Shown piece after piece: positions 1 through 7,659 of a stretch of 44,929 nucleotides of DNA. The notes below the pieces were generated by a model. That model did not search any database. It was not told the origin of the DNA and saw only the letters and a list, made by a program, of their open reading frames with translations. This DNA comes from Acidobacteriota bacterium (GTDB taxonomy: Bacteria; Acidobacteriota; Terriglobia; Bryobacterales; Bryobacteraceae): NCBI GenBank assembly GCA_016215215.1, contig JACRKW010000159.1:1-44929 (forward strand). Reading direction: 5' to 3'. Each line of letters begins with the position of its first letter. The first letter of the stretch is position 1. Both the position numbers and the translations under genes were made by a program.

Positions 1-426
1 AAGGGCAGCGAGATCCAGTGGGGCGGCGACTTCGGCGGCGCCGACGAGACCCTCCTCTCCGAGGAGTTCGACCGGCCCGTCATGGTCGATCGCTACCCCT
101 CCGAGGTCAAAGCCTTCTACTTCCAGCCCGACCCCAACCGCCCCGAGGTAGCCCTCGGCGTCGACGTGATCGCCAGCGAGGGTTACGGCGAGGTCATCGG
201 CGGCGGCCAGCGCATCCACGACTACGACCTGCTCCTGCGCCGCATCCAGGAGCACCACCTCCCGCCCGAGGCCTTCAACTGGTATCTCGACCTGCGCCGC
301 TTCGGCTCGGTCCCCCACGGCGGCTTCGGCATGGGCGTGGAGCGCGCCGTCGCCTGGATGTGCGGCCTGGAACACATCCGCGAAACCATCGCCTTCCCGC
401 GCATGCTCTACCGCACGAGGCCCTAG
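1..426 (+). CDS. asnS: Asparaginyl-tRNA synthetase, C-terminal fragment
   Basis: This is the last 141 residues of a class II aminoacyl-tRNA synthetase, which charges tRNA-Asn with asparagine in the cytoplasm. The frame is open from base 1, so the start and anticodon-binding part lie outside the window. Visible landmarks are WGGDFGG (fragment residues 7-13), KAFYF (37-41), the [12 protein letters not shown] strand, [15 protein letters not shown] and the class II motif 3 [10 protein letters not shown] (110-119), whose Arg binds ATP. The ending [15 protein letters not shown] is typical of AsnS rather than AspS. The stop at 424-426 is followed after one base by the arginase start, so the two are probably co-transcribed. 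AspS is the main alternative, but the C-terminus lacks the AspS insertion and matches AsnS much better. Confidence 0.93.
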   Translation, partial: KGSEIQWGGDFGGADETLLSEEFDRPVMVDRYPSEVKAFYFQPDPNRPEVALGVDVIASEGYGEVIGGGQRIHDYDLLLRRIQEHHLPPEAFNWYLDLRRFGSVPHGGFGMGVERAVAWMCGLEHIRETIAFPRMLYRTRP

Positions 427-427
427 C

Positions 428-1339
428 ATGCCCGAAACCATTTCCATTCTCGGCGCACCCCTCGACCTTGGCGCCGGCCGCCGCGGCGTCGACATGGGCC
501 CCTCCGCCCTGCGTGTCGCCAACCTCAACGTGCGCCTCCAGGCCCTGGGCTTCCAGGTGGTCGACGAAGGTAACGTCCCGGTGGAACAGGCCGAAAGCGC
601 CCGCTCCGGCCCAGACAGCGCCCGCTTCCTGAAGCCCATCGCCGCCACCTGCACCGAACTGGCCGCACGCGTGGAAAAGGCCGCCGCGCGCGGCCGCTTC
701 CCCCTGGTCCTGGGCGGCGACCACTCCGTCGCCGTTGGGACCGTCAGCGGCATGGCCCGCCACTTCCAGAAGCGCCGAGGCAAGCTCGGCCTCATCTGGC
801 TGGACGCCCATACCGACATGAACACCCCCGCCACCTCGCCCTCCGGCAACGTCCACGGCATGCCGCTGGCCTGCCTGATCGGGCAGGGGCCCAAGGCGCT
901 GACGCACCTCTGTGGATTCGCCCCGAAGGTGGAGCCGCGCAACGTCGCCCTGGTCGGCGTCCGCGACGTCGACATCTCGGAAAAGAACGTCGTCTGGAAA
1001 TCCGGCGTCCGCGTCTTCACCATGCGCGATATCGACGAGCGCGGCATGCGCGCCGTCATCGAGGACGCCCTCCAGGTGGCCTGCGACGGCACGGCCGGCG
1101 TTCATCTCTCACTCGACATGGACGGCGTCGATCCCGCCGAGGCTCCCGGCGTCGGCACGCCCGTCCGCGGGGGATTTTCCTACCGCGAGGCCCACCTCGC
1201 CATGGAGATCCTCTGCGACTCCCACAAGCTCTGCTCCATGGAAGTTGTCGAGGTCAATCCTGTGCTCGATACCGCAAACCGCACCGCCCTGCTCGGCGTC
1301 GAACTTGTCCTTTCCGCCATGGGGAAGAGAATCCTATGA
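428..1339 (+). CDS. rocF: Arginase (ureohydrolase family)
   Basis: A 303-residue cytoplasmic enzyme predicted to hydrolyse L-arginine to ornithine and urea. The dimanganese site is complete: GGDHS (96-100, His99), WLDAHTD (124-130, Asp126, His128, Asp130) and SLDMDGVDP (228-236, Asp230, Asp232). The substrate-binding SGNVHGMP segment lies at 139-146 and the conserved Glu in VEVNP is residue 275. The presence of SGNVHGMP and VEVNP, and the length near 300, favour arginase over agmatinase or formimidoylglutamase. ATG at 428 begins one base after the asnS stop, and the last codon overlaps the next ATG (ATGA at 1336-1339), so translation is probably coupled to ddl. No urease or other arginine gene is nearby, so the role (nitrogen release or polyamine supply) cannot be read from context. 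Confidence 0.93.
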   Translation: MPETISILGAPLDLGAGRRGVDMGPSALRVANLNVRLQALGFQVVDEGNVPVEQAESARSGPDSARFLKPIAATCTELAARVEKAAARGRFPLVLGGDHSVAVGTVSGMARHFQKRRGKLGLIWLDAHTDMNTPATSPSGNVHGMPLACLIGQGPKALTHLCGFAPKVEPRNVALVGVRDVDISEKNVVWKSGVRVFTMRDIDERGMRAVIEDALQVACDGTAGVHLSLDMDGVDPAEAPGVGTPVRGGFSYREAHLAMEILCDSHKLCSMEVVEVNPVLDTANRTALLGVELVLSAMGKRIL

Positions 1340-2316
1340 GCCGCCTGCGCGTCGCCGTCATCCAGGGAGGGCGCTCCGGCGAGCACGAGATCAGCATCCG
1401 CTCCGCCCAGGCCGTCATCGCCCACCTCGATCCCGAGCGCTTCGAACCCGTCCTGTTCAACATCCGCAAGGATGGCTCCTGGCAGCCCGGCCCACTCATC
1501 CCCGAGCCCGGCGCAAATCCCGGCATCGACGTCGTCTTCCCGGTCCTCCACGGCACCTTCGGCGAGGACGGCACCATCCAGGGCCTGTTCGAAATGGCCG
1601 CCCTGCCCTATGTCGGCGCCGGCGTATTCTCCTCGGCCGCCTCCATGGACAAGGAGCACTTTAAGCGCCTGTGCGTCGAGCGCGGCCTGCCCATCGTCCC
1701 CTATCAGGTCCACGCTTCAGACAACCTGGACCTGGAACGCGTCCTGGCCCAGTTTGAGCTTCCCGTCTTCGTCAAGCCCGCCAACCTCGGCTCCTCGGTG
1801 GGCATCAGCAAGTGCAAGACCCGAGAGGAACTGGCTGCCGGAATGCGTGACGCCGCCCGCTACGACCTCAAGGTCATCGTCGAGCAGTCCATCACCGGCC
1901 ACGAACTGGAATGCGCCGTCCTCGGCAACTCCGACCCCGTCGCCTCCACTCCCTGCGAGATCCTCCCATCCCGGGACTTCTACGACTACGACGACAAGTA
2001 CATCAACGACGACGCCCGCACCATCATCCCGCCCAACCTCCCCGGCGGGACCATCGCAGAGGTCCAGCGCCTGGCCATCGAGTGCTACAAGGCCCTCGAC
2101 TGCGCCGGAATGGCCCGCGTGGATTTTCTGGTCCAGGCCTCCACAGGCGAGGTGTATCTGAACGAGATCAACACCATCCCGGGCTTCACCTCCATCAGCA
2201 TGTTTCCCAAGATGATGGAGCACTCCGGCCTCTCCTTCGGCGACCTCGTCACCCGTCTTATCGAGCTTGCCCTGGAACGCCACGCCCGGCGCCAGGCGCT
2301 GCGCTACGAACGTTGA
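1336..2316 (+). CDS. ddl: D-alanine--D-alanine ligase
   Basis: A 326-residue ATP-grasp ligase that joins two D-alanines for the peptidoglycan stem peptide. Visible are the N-terminal substrate loop GRSGEHEIS (12-20, Glu16), the HGTFGEDG segment (72-79), the ATP-grasp loop KPANLGSSVGIS (147-158), the omega-loop tyrosine in FYDYDDKY (215-222), and the Mg-binding NEINT plus PGFTSISMFP near the C-terminus. The omega-loop Tyr is the pattern of D-Ala-D-Ala rather than D-Ala-D-Lac ligases. The start overlaps the arginase stop as ATGA, and the stop TGA at 2314-2316 overlaps the next ATG as TGATG. Ddl genes usually sit in mur clusters; here the gene is embedded between arginase and a protease, so the linkage looks like operon packing rather than a pathway. 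Confidence 0.95.
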   Translation: MSRLRVAVIQGGRSGEHEISIRSAQAVIAHLDPERFEPVLFNIRKDGSWQPGPLIPEPGANPGIDVVFPVLHGTFGEDGTIQGLFEMAALPYVGAGVFSSAASMDKEHFKRLCVERGLPIVPYQVHASDNLDLERVLAQFELPVFVKPANLGSSVGISKCKTREELAAGMRDAARYDLKVIVEQSITGHELECAVLGNSDPVASTPCEILPSRDFYDYDDKYINDDARTIIPPNLPGGTIAEVQRLAIECYKALDCAGMARVDFLVQASTGEVYLNEINTIPGFTSISMFPKMMEHSGLSFGDLVTRLIELALERHARRQALRYER

Positions 2317-3794
2317 TGCGCCGCACCGCCCTCCTTCTGGTCCTGTTCTGCGCGCCTATCTTGCGCGCGCAGAAGCCGCTGCCCGACACTGCCGAGCTTG
2401 AGCGCGAACTGCAGCGCTTCACCGGCGTTTACGCCATCGCCTCCGAGCATGCCGCCGACCCCGTCGACCTGGACGCCACCTTCTACCGCGGCGCCATCCC
2501 CGGCATGCTGCGCCAGCTGGACCCCCATTCGGTCTTCTTCGACCGCGACCAGTTCCAGCAGCTGCAGGAGATGGAGCGCTCCGTCACCAAGGGCTTCGGC
2601 TCGGTGGTCAGCATCCTGCCGGGCCGCGTCATCGTGCTTCAGACCCTGCCTGGCACCCCCTCTCAGAAGTCGGGTCTGGCGCCCGGCGACGAGATCGTCG
2701 TCATCAATGGCTACGCCCTGGCCCAACTCAATATGGAACAGCTCGCCGCGCTGCTCGGCCAAGCGCGGCAGCGCGAGGCCCACCTCTACATCCGGCGCCA
2801 GGGGACGGCCAAGCTGCTGCCCGTCACGCTCGTCCCGGAGGAGCTGCAGAGCCCCAGCGTGGACCGCAGCTTCCAGCTCCAGCCCGGCATCGGCTACGTC
2901 CGCGCCACCAGCTTCGACGCCGATACCGCCACCCGCCTCCGCGAGGCGATCGAATCGCTCGGCGGCGCGAAGCTTGACGGCCTGGTCCTGGACCTGCGCG
3001 ACAATCCCGGCGGCGTGCTGCAGGCCGGGCTCGCCACCGCGGCGCTCTTTCTCAAGCCCGGCGCCCGCATCCTCAGCGCCCGCGGCCGGGGTTCCGCCGC
3101 CGAGGACATCGACGTCCCCAAGGACACCACTCCCTACATCTTCCCCCTCGCCGTGCTGGTCAATGCCAAGACCGGCAGCGCGTCGGAGATCGTCGCCGGC
3201 GCCATCCAGGATCACGACCGCGGCACGATCGTGGGCGAGACCACGTTCGGCAAGGGTCTGGTCCAGCGCGTCTTCCCCCTGAGCGACTCCACCGGGCTCG
3301 CCCTCACCACCGCCTTTTACTACACCCCGAGCGGCCGCTCCATCCAGAAGCCGCTGCGGGACTTCGAGCTCGCCCAAGCCACCGCGACCACGCGCCCCGA
3401 ATTCAAGACTGCCGCCGGCCGCACCGTGCGCGGAGGCGGCGGCATCGAGCCCGACGAAACGGTCCAGCCGCCCGGCTACACCCGCTTTCGCGCCGCCCTG
3501 GAGGGCTCCGGCAGCTTTGCAGGCTACGCCACCGAATGGCTCGCCGGCCACCGCGCCGACGCCAGCCGCGATATGGCCATTACCCCGGCCATGCTCGACG
3601 AGTTCCAGCTCTGGCTCTCCCGCCGCAACATTCGCCCGGCTCTCAGCGAGTGGACCGCCGAGCGCGAGTTGATCACGCGCCGCCTCAAACAGGAGATCCT
3701 CAACCAGTCCATCAGCGTCGCCGCCGGCGACGAGATCGAGCTACGCCACGACCCCACTGTCCGCCGGGCGCTTGCGTCGCTGACCCAACACTGA
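2316..3794 (+). CDS. S41 family C-terminal processing peptidase
   Basis: A 492-residue exported serine protease of the CtpA/Prc type, which cleaves envelope proteins from their C-termini in the periplasm. A signal peptide (MRRTALLLVLFCAPILRAQ) is followed by an N-terminal helical region, a PDZ domain at about 88-172 and the S41 catalytic core. The core holds LDGLVLDLRDNPGG (220-233), the nucleophile in TGSASE (Ser288) and the general base in FGKGLVQ (Lys313, with Gln317). The Ser-Lys spacing of 25 equals that of Prc and CtpB. ATG at 2316 is chosen because it overlaps the ddl stop and directly begins the signal peptide; the frame is open further upstream but that part is antisense-type noise inside ddl. 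The last 54 bases overlap the convergent YfhO gene. Confidence 0.92.
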   Translation: MRRTALLLVLFCAPILRAQKPLPDTAELERELQRFTGVYAIASEHAADPVDLDATFYRGAIPGMLRQLDPHSVFFDRDQFQQLQEMERSVTKGFGSVVSILPGRVIVLQTLPGTPSQKSGLAPGDEIVVINGYALAQLNMEQLAALLGQARQREAHLYIRRQGTAKLLPVTLVPEELQSPSVDRSFQLQPGIGYVRATSFDADTATRLREAIESLGGAKLDGLVLDLRDNPGGVLQAGLATAALFLKPGARILSARGRGSAAEDIDVPKDTTPYIFPLAVLVNAKTGSASEIVAGAIQDHDRGTIVGETTFGKGLVQRVFPLSDSTGLALTTAFYYTPSGRSIQKPLRDFELAQATATTRPEFKTAAGRTVRGGGGIEPDETVQPPGYTRFRAALEGSGSFAGYATEWLAGHRADASRDMAITPAMLDEFQLWLSRRNIRPALSEWTAERELITRRLKQEILNQSISVAAGDEIELRHDPTVRRALASLTQH

Positions 3795-5747
3795 GGCCAA
3801 TACGATCAACACCAACGCACCGACGCTGACACCAGCGGCGGCCGGAAACCGCGTGGGCTTGTATTGGAAGATCACCTCGCGCTCGCCGGCCGGCACAACC
3901 ACACCGGAGAGCGCATGATCCACCCGCAGCACTTTGGTCTCGCGCCCGCCCACGCGCGCCTCCCATCCGGGGTAGAAGGCGTTGGTCAGCTTCAGCAGGC
4001 TCGGGCTCGACGCCCGGTAGCGCACTGCCACCCGTTGCTCGCGCGCCTCCACGCCCAGCACCTGCGCCTGCGGGTCTTGTTGAACAGGTTCGTGCGCGCC
4101 CTCCACCAGCGCGGTCTGAGCCGGGTTCAGGTTTTCGAGCTTGGCCCGCGACTCCTCGCGCGACTTCACGTCCACCACGTCGGGCGCAAAGTAGGCCCGC
4201 GGAAGCACGCCTTCGTTGCCGGTGATGTTCTCTGTATTCAGGTGGACCACCTCGGCCGCGCTCAGGCCGTCGATCAGCAGTTCATTACGCGCCGCCGCCG
4301 CTCTGTAGTCCTGGTAGGCGGCCAGTTCCAGCGGGTTGTAGCCGTAGGTGGTCTCCACCTTGGCCTGCAGCGGGCTGTTCAGCGAGCCGAAGAGCCCCAC
4401 CTTTTCCCCCATGTGCAGCCTGAAGTTGGGCGGCATGGTCGGCCGGATCTTCGTCCGCAACACCTTCTCGCCCTTGCCGTAGACCTCGTCGAAGCTCGCC
4501 CGGCCGTAGGCCAGCGGGTTGTACCACGAGTTGTGGATCAGCAGGTCGGCGGCGAACACCACCACCAGCGCCGTGCCGAGCCACGGCTTCTTCCATCGCA
4601 CCTCGGCCTCGCCCACGCCCATCGCTGCCAGAATGGCCAGCGCCATTGCTGCCGCGAACCACAGGTGCACTGGAGCTCTCAGTTTGTGCAGCAGCGGCAG
4701 CGCACCGCCCAGCCGGTACAGCCCAGCTCCGGGCCCCAGCATGTACCACATCGGCAGCAGCACCAGCAGCACCGCCAGCACTTTGGCCGTCCTGCGCTTC
4801 AATGCCAACGCCGCCAAGGGCAGAAGCAGAATGCCGGAGTAGAAGTAGCTCTGGGTGACGTCTGTCGGGCCATGATACTGACCGGCCAGCACTCCCGCCG
4901 CGTTGGCATAGATCAGCGTCGCCAATGCGCCTGGATCCAGCACTCCCTCTACCTGCTTGCCGTAGTCTGCACCGGCGCGGATCGACTCCGCGGTCAACTC
5001 CATGCCCGGTACAATGACGATTCCGGCCAGCGCTCCGCCGAGCAGCGCCGCGGCGGTGACCCCGGCCAGCGCAGCCTTCAAGGCCTGGCGTTTTTCACTG
5101 ACCCGCCACCCCGCGAACAGGACAAGGGCGCCAAAAGCGTACACCGCCGTTTGCATGTGTCCCGCCAGGATCACCATGCCCGTCACGCCGCCCGCCAGCG
5201 CGAACCAGCGCAATGGCGCAGCCTCCAGCCCCCGCTCGAAGGAGTAAAGCAGCCACGGCAGCAGCGCCGCGCCCTGGAACATCCCCACGTGCGAGCTGTG
5301 CGCCGCGAAGAAGCCCCCCAGCCCGTAACTCAGCGCGCCCACCATCGCGCCCGCGTCGTGTCCGGTCAGCCGCCGCAGCAGCAGGAAGGCGCCGCACAAG
5401 GCCAGCAACGCGTGCAGCGCGAGCTCGCCCTGAATCGCCCCCGGCGTCACCCCCAAGAGAAAGAAGGACCAGTTGAGCGGGTACCACGCCCCCACTTGCG
5501 GGTCGGAGAGGAATGGAAAACCGGAAAAGACGTACGGCGTCCAGTGTGGCAACTGCCCGGACTTCGCTTGTTCGGAGAAGTAGCGCTGCAGGGAATAGTG
5601 GACATCCACGGCGTCCCATTGAATGGTGGTGTGCGGCGACAGAAGCGGGGTGAAGTGGGCCAGCAGCAGCACGAACGCCACCACACCCAGCCACCGCCTG
5701 CCTGAGAGAACGCCGCGGCGCGGCTCGGGAGTTTTTGATTTGGCCAT
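3741..5747 (-). CDS. YfhO-family polytopic membrane protein
   Basis: A 668-residue inner-membrane protein resembling YfhO-type glycosyltransferase-like proteins (GT-C-like fold). After a basic N-terminus there is one membrane segment (about 18-36), a large loop with IQWDAVDVHYSLQRYF and WTPYVFSGFPFLSDPQ, and then roughly ten hydrophobic segments to about residue 410. A soluble C-terminal domain follows, with YNPLELAAYQDYR and TNAFYPGWEARVGG, then a final membrane helix near 640-660. The YPGW segment and the closing helix are characteristic of the family, some members of which are implicated in glycosylation of lipoteichoic acid in Firmicutes. The substrate here is unknown. The start has no Shine-Dalgarno sequence, but TAGACT ends 9 nt upstream. 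The 3' end overlaps the S41 peptidase gene by 54 nt on the other strand. Confidence 0.85.
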   Translation of the reverse strand: MAKSKTPEPRRGVLSGRRWLGVVAFVLLLAHFTPLLSPHTTIQWDAVDVHYSLQRYFSEQAKSGQLPHWTPYVFSGFPFLSDPQVGAWYPLNWSFFLLGVTPGAIQGELALHALLALCGAFLLLRRLTGHDAGAMVGALSYGLGGFFAAHSSHVGMFQGAALLPWLLYSFERGLEAAPLRWFALAGGVTGMVILAGHMQTAVYAFGALVLFAGWRVSEKRQALKAALAGVTAAALLGGALAGIVIVPGMELTAESIRAGADYGKQVEGVLDPGALATLIYANAAGVLAGQYHGPTDVTQSYFYSGILLLPLAALALKRRTAKVLAVLLVLLPMWYMLGPGAGLYRLGGALPLLHKLRAPVHLWFAAAMALAILAAMGVGEAEVRWKKPWLGTALVVVFAADLLIHNSWYNPLAYGRASFDEVYGKGEKVLRTKIRPTMPPNFRLHMGEKVGLFGSLNSPLQAKVETTYGYNPLELAAYQDYRAAAARNELLIDGLSAAEVVHLNTENITGNEGVLPRAYFAPDVVDVKSREESRAKLENLNPAQTALVEGAHEPVQQDPQAQVLGVEAREQRVAVRYRASSPSLLKLTNAFYPGWEARVGGRETKVLRVDHALSGVVVPAGEREVIFQYKPTRFPAAAGVSVGALVLIVLASVLGQRRKRPADSGVVA

Positions 5748-5756
5748 GAAGGAGCC

Positions 5757-5762
5757 AGTCTA
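5757..5762 (-). promoter_or_regulatory. Putative -10 hexamer TAGACT for YfhO gene
   Basis: On the minus strand TAGACT is followed by GG and ends 9 nt before the ATG at 5747. No Shine-Dalgarno sequence lies in the gap. The position fits a transcript starting at or within a few bases of the start codon. No convincing -35 element is seen. Confidence 0.4.
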
Positions 5763-5802
5763 ACACCGGGCCTCTCGCGCCAGCCTCAAACCGGGCGCGG
5801 CC

Positions 5803-6171
5803 TCACAGCCGCCGCAGCTTGTCCATGCGTTTCCGCCGCCGGCGCTCGGCCTCCAGCACCTGGCGCTCGTCCAGCCCGAAGTAGTGGGCCACCTCGTGCC
5901 AGATGGTCTCCTCAACCAGTTGCCTCAGTTGCGCTTCGGTACGGGCCTCGCGCTCGTGCGGGCCCTGGTAGATAGTGATCCGGTCCGGGGCCCCGCAGGG
6001 CTCGGCGATGGTCCGCTCGGTCAGGGGCCGGCCCTCGTACAGGCCGAGAAGCCCGGCTTGCCGGGGCTCCGGTTCCACCACGAACAGGACGTTTTGCAGC
6101 CTGCGCCGGAAGCGCGGCGGGATCACGTCCATGCACTCTTCCACCAGCAGGTCGAATTCGCGGGCCGTCAT
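5803..6171 (-). CDS. Small zinc metallopeptidase (minimal HExxH family)
   Basis: A 122-residue protein of the short bacterial metallopeptidase family (Pfam PF06262-like). The zincin motif is WHEVAHYFGLDE, with His92, Glu93 and His96 as visible zinc and catalytic residues. Upstream lie PDRITIYQGP and the acidic-basic ETIWHE helix typical of the family. There is no signal peptide, so it should be cytoplasmic; its substrates are not known in the family. The C-terminus is a very basic helix (AERRRRKRMDKLRRL). The ATG at 6171 faces the divergent 2Fe-2S protein gene across a 37-bp gap; a TACACT hexamer lies in this gap on the minus strand, about 12 nt upstream of the start. Confidence 0.85.
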   Translation of the reverse strand: MTAREFDLLVEECMDVIPPRFRRRLQNVLFVVEPEPRQAGLLGLYEGRPLTERTIAEPCGAPDRITIYQGPHEREARTEAQLRQLVEETIWHEVAHYFGLDERQVLEAERRRRKRMDKLRRL

Positions 6172-6208
6172 CAGCTAGCCTTAAGTGTAACGGCAGCAGG
6201 AGGGCAAC

Positions 6209-6565
6209 ATGAGCAAGCGCGCGTATCTCTCCCGGATCGCGTCTGGCCTCGGCATTGGCGCCCTGGAGCGCCACATCTTCCTGTGCTCAGACCAGAGCAA
6301 CGCCAAATGCTGCTCGCGAGAGCAGGGGATGGAGTCGTGGGAGTTTCTCAAGGACCGGCTGAAACAGCTCGGTCTCAAGCAGGTCTTCCGGACCAAGGCC
6401 AACTGCCTGCGCCTCTGCGAACACGGCCCCATCGCCGTCGTCTATCCCGAAGGCGTCTGGTACCACTCCGCCACGCCGGAAGCGCTGGAGCGTATCATCC
6501 AGGAACACCTCATCGGCGGCGTGCCGGTGGAGGACCTGGTGATTGTGAAGGATCCGCTGGCCTAG
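6209..6565 (+). CDS. Thioredoxin-like 2Fe-2S ferredoxin domain protein
   Basis: A 118-residue cytoplasmic protein with the thioredoxin-fold 2Fe-2S ferredoxin pattern. Cysteines are at 26 and 34/35 ([12 protein letters not shown]) and at 66 and 70 ([10 protein letters not shown]), followed by VVYPEGVWY, as in stand-alone (2Fe-2S) ferredoxin domain proteins and the NuoE C-terminal domain. It probably carries electrons or acts in cluster handling; no redox partner is adjacent. A good Shine-Dalgarno sequence (GGAGG) precedes the ATG at 6209. The gene diverges from the metallopeptidase and ends only 2 nt from the end of the convergent TPR gene. The doubled Cys34-Cys35 leaves one extra thiol, which is common in this family. 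Confidence 0.87.
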   Translation: MSKRAYLSRIASGLGIGALERHIFLCSDQSNAKCCSREQGMESWEFLKDRLKQLGLKQVFRTKANCLRLCEHGPIAVVYPEGVWYHSATPEALERIIQEHLIGGVPVEDLVIVKDPLA

Positions 6566-6567
6566 CT

Positions 6568-6936
6568 CTACTGCGGGATCGGCTTGCCCATCTGCTTGTA
6601 GATGCTCTCGATCGTCTCGATCTTCTCCCGCGCGTCCTTGTTCTTCGCGTCGTAGCGCAACACCTCGCGGTACTGCTTCAGCGCCGGCCCGTACTTCATC
6701 CGCGGCGGCAGGCTTCCGTTGAACATGAAGCTGTCGCCATACTTCAGGTGCGCTTCGGCCAGCGCGCGGTTGACCTCGGCATCCTTGGCGTTGGCCTTGT
6801 AAAGGGGATCGAGAACGGCCAGAGCCTCCTCGAACTTCCCGGCCTTCACTTTGGCCTGCGCATCGGCCACTTTCGGGGAGGCGGCAAGCAGGATGGCTGC
6901 GGCCGCGAGTGTCGTCATCAGTGCTCTTCCCAGCAT
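6568..6936 (-). CDS. Small exported TPR-like protein
   Basis: A 122-residue protein with a signal peptide (MLGRALMTTLAAAAILLAAS, cleavage probably after ADA) and about two tetratricopeptide-like helix pairs: AKVKAGKFEEALAVLDPLYK, AEVNRALAEAHLKYGDSFMF and YGPALKQYREVLRYDAKNKD. TPR repeats mediate protein contacts, so a periplasmic scaffold role is inferred; no enzymatic motif is present. I do not recognise a specific family. The ATG at 6936 is preceded by TAGACT ending 7 nt upstream. The gene lies back to back with cmk, whose TTG start is 37 nt away on the other strand. Confidence 0.75.
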   Translation of the reverse strand: MLGRALMTTLAAAAILLAASPKVADAQAKVKAGKFEEALAVLDPLYKANAKDAEVNRALAEAHLKYGDSFMFNGSLPPRMKYGPALKQYREVLRYDAKNKDAREKIETIESIYKQMGKPIPQ

Positions 6937-6943
6937 GACTTCC

Positions 6944-6949
6944 AGTCTA
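6944..6949 (-). promoter_or_regulatory. Putative -10 hexamer TAGACT for small TPR gene
   Basis: On the minus strand TAGACTGG begins so that the hexamer ends 7 nt before the ATG at 6936. The same eight bases precede the YfhO and miaA starts. The GGAAG in the gap could act as a weak Shine-Dalgarno sequence, so leaderless initiation is likely but not exclusive here. Confidence 0.4.
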
Positions 6950-6972
6950 GCGCGATAAACTGGAAGATTACC

Positions 6973-7659
6973 TTGACCAAGAGAATCACCGTCGCGATTG
7001 ATGGACCGGCCGGCGCTGGCAAGAGCACGCTGGCGCGCCGTGTCGCCGCCCGTCTGGGCTTCCTCTACATCGATACCGGAGCCATGTACCGTGCCGTGGC
7101 GCTGTGGGCCGGGCGCGCCGGCGTCTCCTGGGAGGACCGCGGCGGGCTGGAGCGGCTCGCGCTCGAAGCCGAGCTTGAACTCACGCCCGAGGGCCGGGTG
7201 TTGCTCAACGGCGAGGACGTCAGCGCCGCCATCCGCGAGCCGGAGATGAGCCAGGCCGCCTCCGTCGTTTCGGCCATCCCGGGCGTGCGCCGCGCCCTGG
7301 TGATCAAACAGCAGCAGATGGGCGCTGCCAGCTCATGCGTGATGGAGGGCCGCGACATCGGCACGGTGGTCTTCCCCGAGGCCGAAGTTAAGATCTTTCT
7401 CGACGCCAGCCCCGAGGAGCGCGCCCGCCGCCGGGTAAGCGACCTTGCCTCCCGCGGCATCGCGGCAGGCTTCGGCGAGGTGTTTGAAGAGATGAAGCAA
7501 CGCGACGAGCGCGACAGCACGCGCCCCGATTCGCCTCTGCGCCAGGCGCCCGACGCCATCTACATCGATTCCAGCGGCCTGGACGAGAACCAGGTCGAAG
7601 AAGCCCTGCTCCGCATTGTGCGTGAGCGTACCAGCAACGGAAAGGAAGTCCAGCGTTGA
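6973..7659 (+). CDS. cmk: Cytidylate kinase
   Basis: A 228-residue nucleoside monophosphate kinase that phosphorylates CMP/dCMP with ATP. The P-loop is GPAGAGKS (11-18), followed by LYIDTGAMYRAVAL, the CMP-binding MEGRDIGTVVFP segment and the lid region PEERARRRVSDL; the C-terminal QRDERDSTRPDSPL is diagnostic of Cmk. The frame is open far upstream, but homology begins at KRITVAIDGPAG, and the best start is TTG at 6973 with GGAAG at 6962-6966. That gives the normal length of about 225 residues. The stop TGA overlaps the TTG start of the aspartokinase (TTGA, 7656-7659), indicating coupled translation. Confidence 0.93.
   Translation: MTKRITVAIDGPAGAGKSTLARRVAARLGFLYIDTGAMYRAVALWAGRAGVSWEDRGGLERLALEAELELTPEGRVLLNGEDVSAAIREPEMSQAASVVSAIPGVRRALVIKQQQMGAASSCVMEGRDIGTVVFPEAEVKIFLDASPEERARRRVSDLASRGIAAGFGEVFEEMKQRDERDSTRPDSPLRQAPDAIYIDSSGLDENQVEEALLRIVRERTSNGKEVQR

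Noticed and set aside
1911-2315. N-terminal extension of the S41 peptidase into ddl
   Set aside because: The extension is an out-of-frame reading of ddl; the signal peptide starts at 2316.
5884-6972. Upstream extension of cytidylate kinase over four neighbouring features
   Set aside because: Homology begins at the P-loop region; TTG at 6973 with GGAAG upstream gives the normal length.
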